This document shows, piece after piece, positions 26,472 through 34,137 of a stretch of 34,137 nucleotides of DNA. The notes below the pieces were generated by a model. The model was not told where the DNA came from and did no database searches. It worked only from the letters and a program-made list of their open reading frames with translations. Position numbers and translations under genes: made by a program. The DNA is from Bacteroidota bacterium (GTDB lineage Bacteria > Bacteroidota > Bacteroidia > UKL13-3). Every line of letters starts with the position of its first letter. The stretch's first letter is position 1. The DNA lies in assembly GCA_947481365.1 (NCBI GenBank), contig CANKGI010000004.1:1-34137 (forward strand). The letters are read 5' to 3'.

Positions 26472-27710
26472 TTAAATTGAATAATTTCTTTCTGCTTTTT
26501 TCTTTTTGTAAAATAAAATAGCAGTTGCTATAAATCCTGCCAGTATAATGTTTCCGAGTATCCAGAATATATCCATCTCATTGTTTATAGCAGACGATTG
26601 GAGCATTTTTACTTTTGGCAAGCCGGCTACATTTAACAGGTTTTTATTCGCTGTATTTTCTGATTTTTGAATATTATTGTCGGGATGAGATATATTTAAT
26701 GAAGCAACATCACTTGTACTGATTGTATATTTAGCTTCATCCATCACATTTTTCTTAGCAAACGATGATAGCAAAATTGTTCTGGCAATTTGAGTTTTGT
26801 CGGTATTTTCAGAAACATACTCAACCTGATAAATGGCTTGTACACGTTGACTAATTGTAGTGTAAATCGATTCGAGAGAAGTAGATGAACTGGTGTAAAA
26901 AAATTGTCCATTTGTTGCCGTGCAAATTTCTGATAAAGTTGATTTGCCAACATCTCCCAACCCGATAATGTATACCGGAATATTTTCACTAACAGCTTTT
27001 TCAATCACATCATTTTGTGTTGATTTGGACGTGTTATCTTGTCCATCGGTTAAAACTACAAGTGCCTTAATTCCATAAGCATTTTTTAATTGCTCAATGC
27101 CCGTCATCATACCATCATACAATGCGGTTTTGCCTATGGCTTCTAAATCAGAAATTGATTTGATAATTATATTTTCATTGTGCGTTAAAGCCAATGGTTT
27201 ATCAACGGTTGTGCCGAAACCTGTTAAACTGATAAAATCTTTTTGTGTATCAAAACTAGATGTAAATTGTTTGATTGCACTTTTGGCATTATCAATTGGC
27301 GATGTGTAATCATTAGGCACCACCATGTTATCATCTTTATCAATGGTAAATCGTGGTTTACCTTCTTTATCATAAAGTTGTGCATGGTCTTCATCCATTG
27401 ATCCAGAGTGGTCAACAACCAAACTTACAAATACAGGAACACTTCCTGCTGATGGTTTTACTTCCGAAATAAGTTGTTGTTTTCCATCTTCGCTGATGCG
27501 AATGTTTTTTTCTGACAATCCCCAAACAGGAACTCCATTTTGTTGCTCAGCTTTAAATGAAACCGAAATTTTCGGAAAAGCATGTGCATCAATATTCAGA
27601 ATGTGAATTTTTCCTGCTTCGCGTAAAGCAGTTTTTGTTGATGTTTGCGCGTTGGCGGTTAAGCACGTAATTATACATGCAGAAACCATGATTTGACTAA
27701 GAGTTTTCAT
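26472..27710 (-). CDS. VWA-domain protein, signal peptide plus C-terminal TM
   Basis: MIDAS motif VSLVVDHSGSM, LVVLTDGQDNTS, TALYDGMMTGIEQL, C-terminal IFWILGNIILAGFIATAILFYKKKK. Confidence 0.9.
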   Translation of the reverse strand: MKTLSQIMVSACIITCLTANAQTSTKTALREAGKIHILNIDAHAFPKISVSFKAEQQNGVPVWGLSEKNIRISEDGKQQLISEVKPSAGSVPVFVSLVVDHSGSMDEDHAQLYDKEGKPRFTIDKDDNMVVPNDYTSPIDNAKSAIKQFTSSFDTQKDFISLTGFGTTVDKPLALTHNENIIIKSISDLEAIGKTALYDGMMTGIEQLKNAYGIKALVVLTDGQDNTSKSTQNDVIEKAVSENIPVYIIGLGDVGKSTLSEICTATNGQFFYTSSSTSLESIYTTISQRVQAIYQVEYVSENTDKTQIARTILLSSFAKKNVMDEAKYTISTSDVASLNISHPDNNIQKSENTANKNLLNVAGLPKVKMLQSSAINNEMDIFWILGNIILAGFIATAILFYKKKKAERNYSI

Positions 27711-27715
27711 GACTT

Positions 27716-27734
27716 GTTTAATTTTTAATTAAAC
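27716..27734. repeat. Inverted repeat GTTTAATT-TTT-AATTAAAC just upstream of the VWA gene
   Basis: Perfect 8-bp arms, 5 nt upstream of the start codon on the minus strand. Confidence 0.5.
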
Positions 27735-28085
27735 GGCCACGACTAAGATTATAAATGCATCCAGATATGCGGTCTGGAAAGATGAAGATATGTTGATAGG
27801 TATAATATCGACCCTAAATTTTCTGAAATGTTATTTTTTGCCAAAATGCTGGCAGAATTAAACATCTATAGCAGTTTGAAGAGATTGAAAAATCAAGTGA
27901 AATTCATGAAATACTTCAAGTTTGCTTATTTTATAGGTGTCTGCAGAAGTGTTCAGATTTCTGAACTACTTTTATTTTCAGCAACTATTTTAATTTTCAG
28001 CATTTGAACACGGTTTTTCGCAAAAAAAATTATTAGGCAAATTGAATAAGCGGCTGAAAATCAGGATAAGCAGGAAAAGCGGTTT

Positions 28086-28817
28086 TTAGCTCAATACCTC
28101 GTGAAGGACCTTATTGGTGTTCATTTCTCCAAAATTACTGATGTGTTGTTTGTAATAGGTAATGAGTATTTCAAGTAATGTGGTTCGTTGTTTATTCGAC
28201 AATGAAATTTGTTTTGACGATTCGAAATCACTATTTAAAATCAACGATATTTTTTCACTTAGTTCAGAATCAATTTGATGAATTGCATGCTTATCAAACA
28301 TTTCGAAACAACCTTCATTTATATTTAATGAATTGGTGTTTGTGGTAAAATTTCCTTTCGGATAAAATCCTAAATACCTGGTGAGTTGTAACATGAAAAA
28401 TAATGGAAAATTTGAAAGCACATCATTTTCGAAGTCTAGAATCTGTATGGTATGAAATAAAAATTCGAAGAGCGGTTTGTCTACTTGGTCTTCTTCACGA
28501 ACAGTTTTATAAATCAACTCAGCCATAAATATTCCCACAGCACTTTTAAAAATATCGAAGTGCAAATTTTTCATCACAGGTTCGCATTTCAATTCTTTGA
28601 TGCGATGCAAGTTTTTGTTTTCTTGTTTGTATGATTCGAGTGCAAGTAAGGTTAAAGGCTGAAGTTGCGATGGACGAATAGCACTTTTCTTTGATCTAAC
28701 ACCATTAATGATATAAGATTGAACACCAAAATTATCGGTATAGCATTTTAGTATGACACTGTTTTCCGAGTAATCAATAGTTCTTAAAACGATAGCCCTA
28801 CATTTAATTAACGACAT
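28086..28817 (-). CDS. recO: DNA repair protein RecO
   Basis: N-terminal OB-like CRAIVLRTIDYSENSVILKCYTDNFGVQSYIINGVRSKKSAIRPSQLQPLTLLALESY, as in Bacteroidota RecO. Confidence 0.93.
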   Translation of the reverse strand: MSLIKCRAIVLRTIDYSENSVILKCYTDNFGVQSYIINGVRSKKSAIRPSQLQPLTLLALESYKQENKNLHRIKELKCEPVMKNLHFDIFKSAVGIFMAELIYKTVREEDQVDKPLFEFLFHTIQILDFENDVLSNFPLFFMLQLTRYLGFYPKGNFTTNTNSLNINEGCFEMFDKHAIHQIDSELSEKISLILNSDFESSKQISLSNKQRTTLLEILITYYKQHISNFGEMNTNKVLHEVLS

Positions 28818-28849
28818 TTTTTATTTTTAGTAATGAGGGGGATTAAGTG

Positions 28850-28911
28850 ATGAAGATATGAGGGTGAAAATTTGGATTCTATAAATTCCCTTCATCCCCT
28901 CATTTCTTCAT
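28850..28911. repeat. Imperfect inverted repeat between porZ-like gene and recO
   Basis: ATGAAGATATGAGGG (28850-28864) versus CCCTCATTTCTTCAT (28897-28911): 14/15 complementary. Confidence 0.55.
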
Positions 28912-28918
28912 TCCTTTT

Positions 28919-31222
28919 TCAATTGATGAATAAAATTTTTCCTGCCCAAGTATCTGTCGCATCCTGATTTGATGTGTAAACAATGTATACACCTGTTGCA
29001 GCTCGTTTACCCTGAAAATTCATGCCGGTCCAAGTTGCCATTCCACCATTTGCTGTTGTTTCGTAAACCAAGTTTCCAGCAATATCTGTAATTTTTACAA
29101 CAGCATTGCTCGATAAACCACGAATAACAATTAGTCCGTGGTAATCGGGGCGAACAGGGTTAGGATAAATAATTGTGCCCTCGTGAGCATCGCCACCAAG
29201 GGTTGCAGTGCCCATATATGAGATGATTCCTTTTTCGGTAGCAAAAAATACTTCTCCCGACCGTTGATTGATTGCTATATCATACACCGCATTTGAAAGT
29301 AACGGGCTGTTGCTTTGCGTAAAGTTTTTAATAACGGTATAACCATCAGCCGATACAAGCCAAACTCCATTTTTTGTTCCAATCCATTTTCTGTTGGCAT
29401 CATCAACACGTATACAATAAATTGCTTCCGACCCTAAAAAATTTGAAAATACAAGTCCTGTTTTTATAACAATTTGATGGGAATCATAATTTGCACTGTC
29501 TCTGAAAATATTTCCGGTGTTGCTAAAAATACATAATCCTTGATCGGTGCCAACCCACATTTCTCCTTTATGATCTTTTGTACAAGCAATCACAGTATTG
29601 CTAGGCATACCGCCTTTTTTTATATCTTTTTGAAGTAAACGATACGAATGGTTGGCATCACCATTTTCATTAAAAACATATATACCCGATCCTTTTGTTG
29701 AGATTATCCATTTGTAATTATTATCGTCAGTTGTAATAAATCCAAGTGCATTATCGGTTTGTTTGCCATCAATTGCCGATGGTAAAGAATATGATAACCA
29801 ATTTCCATTTGCCAATCTTTCAGATATTGGGTTTAATGCACCAAAGTTGCTCACCCATAAATTTTGATTTTTGTCTAAACAAGTTCCCCCAATCCAAATG
29901 CTTTTTCCTATAAATGGTTTTAATGTACTATTGGTTGTGTCGTATACAGTTGCTTTAAAAGGAGAAGGTTCAATTTCAAAAAGTCCGTGACCAAGTGTAG
30001 ATAAAAATGCATGATTCGTTTTTGTATTTACAGTTACATCAATAAAATCACGAGCGTTTTCTATCTGTGCATTTCCAGTGTTGTTATAATTATACCAATA
30101 ATCATCGTATCGGTAAAACTTGCTGTTGTTGTATAATCCGGCCCAGCCAGAGCTTGTGGCAAAGCCACCGATAGAACCTCCAGCAATCCAGAGTGAATTG
30201 TCGCTAAAATTATATGCCATACGTGATGCTGTTTTTGCATACGGACCTTGAGGAGAATAATATTCGGCAACACTTCCATCAGCATTATTTTTCATTAAAC
30301 CTGTGTAATAGCCTATCGTAAAAAGCTGGTCGTTGTTTGCAAGCAATGCACCATAAATACTGTTGGTGGTTGTATTATGAATGTTTCCTGTAGCATCTTC
30401 ATAAATAACAGCATTAAGTGTTGATATGATTAATTTACCTTGATTGATGTTGATGCTAAGAGGATTTTGTGTGAATGGTGAAAAATTGCTGAAAGTTTTT
30501 CCGTCAGTTGATACTTGAATGGTACTGTCGATAACAGCATAAAGTTTATGATTGAAAGTTGCCAACAACGAACTTTTTGCAGAAGATAGCAACATCGACC
30601 ATGAATGATAATCACTTAAATTGAAACTCTGAAGTGAAGCAACATAAATTCCATTTGGAGTACTTGCATAAATGGTGTCGCCAAAAATTTCAGTATCTAA
30701 AATATTTAACGTGCTGCCGTTTGCTCCAAGGTTAGAGTATGAATCAATGATGATTTTCTTTTTTATGTCGATTATAGCAATCCCAAAACTGCACGATAAA
30801 TAAGCTTTGTTCTGATAGAAAGAAATATTGTTGATTGTTTTATCTCCAATTATTACCTGTGAAAAAATATCGCTGATGTTATAAATGTTGTTGCCTTCAA
30901 TGATATCGATGTTTGCATCGGTATAAACAATGATAACATCTTTAGTAACAGGGTCACTTGCTAGGGTTTTTACTTCAACATCTGAAAGTCCGTTAACACG
31001 CGAAAGTATTTCGAAACTGTTGTCGAGTTCATTATAAGTAAAAACACCACTAGGCGATCCAACAAAAATTTTATATCCGCTTTCGCATAAACTATTGTCG
31101 TTTCCAAAAGGCAAATGAACTCTCCATCCTTCAATAGCAGGCTTATCTATTTGTGCCTGGCAAAAAAATATTGAAGAAATAACCGCAATAAAAAATAATA
31201 GCGCTTTTCTTTTTTCTGGCAT
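28919..31222 (-). CDS. porZ: PorZ-like beta-propeller protein, T9SS associated, with C-terminal sorting domain
   Basis: Start MPEKRKALLFF at 31222. GWRVHLPFGNDNSLCESGYKIFVGSPSGVFTYNELDNSFEILSRVNGLSDVEV; propeller repeats; CTD TIIYPNPVRPDYHGLIVIRGLSSNAVVKITDIAGNLVYET...GVYIVY. Confidence 0.8.
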   Translation of the reverse strand: MPEKRKALLFFIAVISSIFFCQAQIDKPAIEGWRVHLPFGNDNSLCESGYKIFVGSPSGVFTYNELDNSFEILSRVNGLSDVEVKTLASDPVTKDVIIVYTDANIDIIEGNNIYNISDIFSQVIIGDKTINNISFYQNKAYLSCSFGIAIIDIKKKIIIDSYSNLGANGSTLNILDTEIFGDTIYASTPNGIYVASLQSFNLSDYHSWSMLLSSAKSSLLATFNHKLYAVIDSTIQVSTDGKTFSNFSPFTQNPLSININQGKLIISTLNAVIYEDATGNIHNTTTNSIYGALLANNDQLFTIGYYTGLMKNNADGSVAEYYSPQGPYAKTASRMAYNFSDNSLWIAGGSIGGFATSSGWAGLYNNSKFYRYDDYWYNYNNTGNAQIENARDFIDVTVNTKTNHAFLSTLGHGLFEIEPSPFKATVYDTTNSTLKPFIGKSIWIGGTCLDKNQNLWVSNFGALNPISERLANGNWLSYSLPSAIDGKQTDNALGFITTDDNNYKWIISTKGSGIYVFNENGDANHSYRLLQKDIKKGGMPSNTVIACTKDHKGEMWVGTDQGLCIFSNTGNIFRDSANYDSHQIVIKTGLVFSNFLGSEAIYCIRVDDANRKWIGTKNGVWLVSADGYTVIKNFTQSNSPLLSNAVYDIAINQRSGEVFFATEKGIISYMGTATLGGDAHEGTIIYPNPVRPDYHGLIVIRGLSSNAVVKITDIAGNLVYETTANGGMATWTGMNFQGKRAATGVYIVYTSNQDATDTWAGKILFIN

Positions 31223-31320
31223 TTGATGTAAACGAATATTCAACAAATATGGTATCAATTTGTAACGAACAAAAATAGAAAATAAAGGCATTGCTTTTTT
31301 TCTATTTTTGCCAACTTATT

Positions 31321-33675
31321 ATGTGGTTAACATTCGGAAGATTTATTATCAGAAACAGATTTTGGTTACTTGTAGCGATAGGTGTGCTTACAATTATATC
31401 GGCATACGAAACAACCAAGGTTCAGCTTACTTATGATTTTGCCAAGGTTATTCCTAACGATGACCCTGATTTTATTGAATACACAAACTTCAAACAAATG
31501 TTTGGTGAAGATGGAAATGTGTTGGTGGTTGGAGTTCAAAATAAGAAATTATTTGAGAAGGATTTTTTTAACGATTGGTATAAACTATCATGTGATGTAG
31601 AAAAAATTGAGGGCGTAGAAAAAGTTATTTCTTTGGGAAATATTTATTCGTTATCAAAAAATGAAGAAAAGCATCACCTCGAGTTAACATCATTATTAAA
31701 AAAGCCATTTGATAATCAACGGGAAGTTGATTCCTTTAAAACTGTTGTTGAGTCGTTGCCATTTTATAAAGGGTTGCTTTACAATCCCGAAACCAATGTA
31801 ACACTTCTTGCCATTACATTAACAAAATCAAAACTCGATTCAAAAGAGCGAATTCCACTGGTACAAAAAATTGAAGATGAATGCCGCGCATTTGGAAATA
31901 AGTATCATACCGATATTCATTTTTCGGGTTTGCCATACGTGCGAACAATTTATTCATCTAAGGTTGCCGATGAAATTAAAATATTTACGTATTTATCAAT
32001 TTTAGTTACAGCTTTATTTATTTTCTTGTTTTTTAGATTCTTTTCAGCTGTAATTTTCTCATTAATCGTAGTCATTATTTCGGTGGTATGTACACTCGGA
32101 AGCATACATCTTTTTGGATATCGCATTACATTGTTAACAGGAATCATTCCTCCGTTGATGGTTATCATCGGCATACAAAATTGTATTTATCTGCTCAATG
32201 TTTATCATCAGGAGTTTCGCATACATGGCAATAAAATGCTGGCAATTATTCGCCTCATTTCAAAAAATGGATTGCCATTGTTTTTAACAAATGTGACAAC
32301 AGCTGTTGGTTTTTGCGTGTTCAGTTTTTCGGGCTCGGCAATTCTTGATCAGTTTTCGGTAATATCGGGTGTAAACATCATGTTGGTTTATATTATCTCC
32401 TTAATTTTTATTCCGATAGCTTACAGTTATTTACCCCCACCAAAATTAGAACACACCAAACACCTTGATGGTATTGGGCTTAACAAGGCAATGGAACTTT
32501 GCAACAAGTTGGTTTATAACAACCGAAAAAGTATTTATGTCATTACCATTTTATTGTGTGTGGTTTCGGTTTGGGGGTCGTTTAAAGTTCGATCACTTGG
32601 TTATGTGGTTGATGATTTGCCGCATCGTGACCCAGTTTACACTGATTTAAAATTTTTTGAAAAAAACTTGAAAGGGGTTTTGCCTTTTGAAATTCGGATT
32701 GATACAAAAAAAGATGGAGGAGTAAAAGATTATGCCACACTCCAAAAAATGAATAAACTTCAGAAAGAACTTGCCGATTTTCCTGAGTTTTCGAAAGCAG
32801 TAAGTGTTGTTGATTTTTTAAAATTTGCCAATCAGGGATATAATGGAGGTGATCCTAAATTTTACATTATTCCGAATGTTCTCGAGATTAGTGATATCAT
32901 TTCGTATTTGCCCAAACAAGAACCTGGTAAAAAAGGATTATTAAAATCGATGATTGACAGTAATTATAGGTACGCACGCATCAGTATTCAAATGGCCGAT
33001 ATTGGTTCGGAAGAAATGAAAGTTTTAAACGCAAAGGTGCAGACAAAAATTGATGCCATTTTCCCTAAAGAGAAATACGATGTAAAAATAACGGGTACAA
33101 GTCTGATATTTTTAAAAGGAAACGATTACCTCGTGCAAAATTTATTGCAAAGTATGATTGCTGCGTTAGTTATCATTTCACTCATGATGGCATTCTTGTT
33201 TTTTAGTTGGAAAATGGTGCTCATTTCATTGGTCCCGAATATCGTTCCATTACTCATGACACTAGGAATAATGGGATTCTTCGACATTCGATTGAAACCT
33301 TCAACCATTATTATTTTTAGTATTGCTTACGGAATTGTTGTTGATTTTACCATTCATTACCTGGCAAAATACAGACATGCTTTACAAAAAAATAATTGGA
33401 ACATGGCACTTGCAATTCCTCAATCATTGCGTGAAGCCGGACCAAGTATTATTTATACTGCTGTAGCATTGTTTTTTGGTTTTATCATTTTTGCAGCTTC
33501 CAATTTTGGAGGCACAGTTGCGCTTGGAGTACTCACCTCGCTTTCGCTCATATTTGGTATGCTGATGAATTTATTGCTGCTTCCGGCATTACTGCTATCA
33601 TTGGAAAAACGTATTAATGCCAAGAAAGAATTCGAAACATCGTTTGTAGATATTGAACCCGAGGCTGGAGAGTAG
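31321..33675 (+). CDS. MMPL/RND-superfamily transporter
   Basis: ATG at 31321 (MWLTFGRFIIRNRFWLLVAIGVLT). Two SSD-like TM blocks (LLTGIIPPLMVIIGIQNCIYLLNVYHQE; STIIIFSIAYGIVVDFTIHYLAKYRHA). Confidence 0.9.
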   Translation: MWLTFGRFIIRNRFWLLVAIGVLTIISAYETTKVQLTYDFAKVIPNDDPDFIEYTNFKQMFGEDGNVLVVGVQNKKLFEKDFFNDWYKLSCDVEKIEGVEKVISLGNIYSLSKNEEKHHLELTSLLKKPFDNQREVDSFKTVVESLPFYKGLLYNPETNVTLLAITLTKSKLDSKERIPLVQKIEDECRAFGNKYHTDIHFSGLPYVRTIYSSKVADEIKIFTYLSILVTALFIFLFFRFFSAVIFSLIVVIISVVCTLGSIHLFGYRITLLTGIIPPLMVIIGIQNCIYLLNVYHQEFRIHGNKMLAIIRLISKNGLPLFLTNVTTAVGFCVFSFSGSAILDQFSVISGVNIMLVYIISLIFIPIAYSYLPPPKLEHTKHLDGIGLNKAMELCNKLVYNNRKSIYVITILLCVVSVWGSFKVRSLGYVVDDLPHRDPVYTDLKFFEKNLKGVLPFEIRIDTKKDGGVKDYATLQKMNKLQKELADFPEFSKAVSVVDFLKFANQGYNGGDPKFYIIPNVLEISDIISYLPKQEPGKKGLLKSMIDSNYRYARISIQMADIGSEEMKVLNAKVQTKIDAIFPKEKYDVKITGTSLIFLKGNDYLVQNLLQSMIAALVIISLMMAFLFFSWKMVLISLVPNIVPLLMTLGIMGFFDIRLKPSTIIIFSIAYGIVVDFTIHYLAKYRHALQKNNWNMALAIPQSLREAGPSIIYTAVALFFGFIIFAASNFGGTVALGVLTSLSLIFGMLMNLLLLPALLLSLEKRINAKKEFETSFVDIEPEAGE

Positions 33676-33814
33676 ATTTCTTCTCTTCATACTTATCTCT
33701 TTCATTTCTAACCAACAACTTCTATTTTCGCACACTTTTACAATGAGAGATTTATAGAATGTGTGAATCATACTCACTAATTCTATCCTCGCTCATTCAC
33801 TCATAATTTTTAAA

Positions 33815-34137
33815 ATGACAAAGTACAAAGAATATAAAAAACTTGATTTTCCTGCATTTGAAGAGGAAGTGTTAAAGTTTTGGAAAGAGCAAAATGTGTT
33901 TGAAGAAAGTGTTTCATCACGCGAAGGAAATCCATCTTTTGTTTTTTACGAAGGTCCGCCAAGTGCAAACGGAATGCCGGGTATTCATCATGTGATGGCA
34001 CGTGCCGTTAAAGATATTTTTTGTAGATATAAAACATTACAAGGTTTTCAGGTAAAACGTAAAGGTGGCTGGGATACACACGGATTGCCAATTGAATTAC
34101 AGGTTGAAAAGCGTTTAGGAATTACAAAAGACGACAT
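33815..34137 (+). CDS. ileS: Isoleucyl-tRNA synthetase, N-terminal fragment (runs off window)
   Basis: MTKYKEYKKLDFPAFEEEVLKFWKEQNVFEESVSSREGNPSFVFYEGPPSANGMPGIHHVMARAVKDIFCRYKTLQGFQVKRKGGWDTHGLPIELQVEKRLGITKDD. Not in the supplied ORF track. Confidence 0.96.
   Translation, partial: MTKYKEYKKLDFPAFEEEVLKFWKEQNVFEESVSSREGNPSFVFYEGPPSANGMPGIHHVMARAVKDIFCRYKTLQGFQVKRKGGWDTHGLPIELQVEKRLGITKDD

Noticed and set aside
28919-31222. Reading the propeller protein as a hybrid two-component sensor
   Set aside because: No kinase or receiver domain. The N-terminus and T9SS C-terminal sorting domain fit PorZ better.
31291-31320. TTG start for the MMPL protein
   Set aside because: ATG at 31321 gives the typical N-terminus.
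1-34137. tRNA, rRNA, CRISPR array, transposase or integrase
   Set aside because: None recognised on either strand by eye; a tRNAscan/Infernal run would be decisive.

Overview
AT-rich Bacteroidota-type chromosomal window, read by eye with no database searches. Most of it is recognisable core and envelope genes: a partial fatty-acid desaturase, a MarR-adaptor-RND-TolC efflux operon, an MFS transporter, mnmE, recO, a PorZ-like T9SS propeller protein, an MMPL/RND protein and the 5' end of ileS. The notable part is ~961-16397. A TPR histidine kinase/LuxR-type response regulator operon is divergent from a tightly packed gene train (3687-14867). That train encodes three different exported caspase-family (C14) proteins: caspase+C-terminal domain, caspase with an EF-hand-like loop, and WD40-caspase. 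They are interleaved with a KEGW/LPP20-like protein, a DUF4384-like protein, a SUMF1-like protein apparently lacking the FGE cysteines, and a repeat/WG protein. Three paralogous small Cys-containing exported proteins follow. A near-identical 20-bp palindrome (AATACC-N7-GGGTAT[T/A]) occurs three times, each 20-22 nt upstream of a TAnnTTTG -7 element and 46-52 nt before a start codon. One copy lies in the kinase/caspase divergent promoter region and two precede small-protein genes. This suggests a dedicated regulon around an exported multi-caspase module; its function is unknown and regulation by the adjacent response regulator is an inference. Other points are a trypsin-like protein whose nucleophile Ser position reads Val (possible pseudoprotease), a MarR operator-like palindrome, and several intergenic inverted repeats. 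No tRNA, rRNA, CRISPR or mobile element was recognised.
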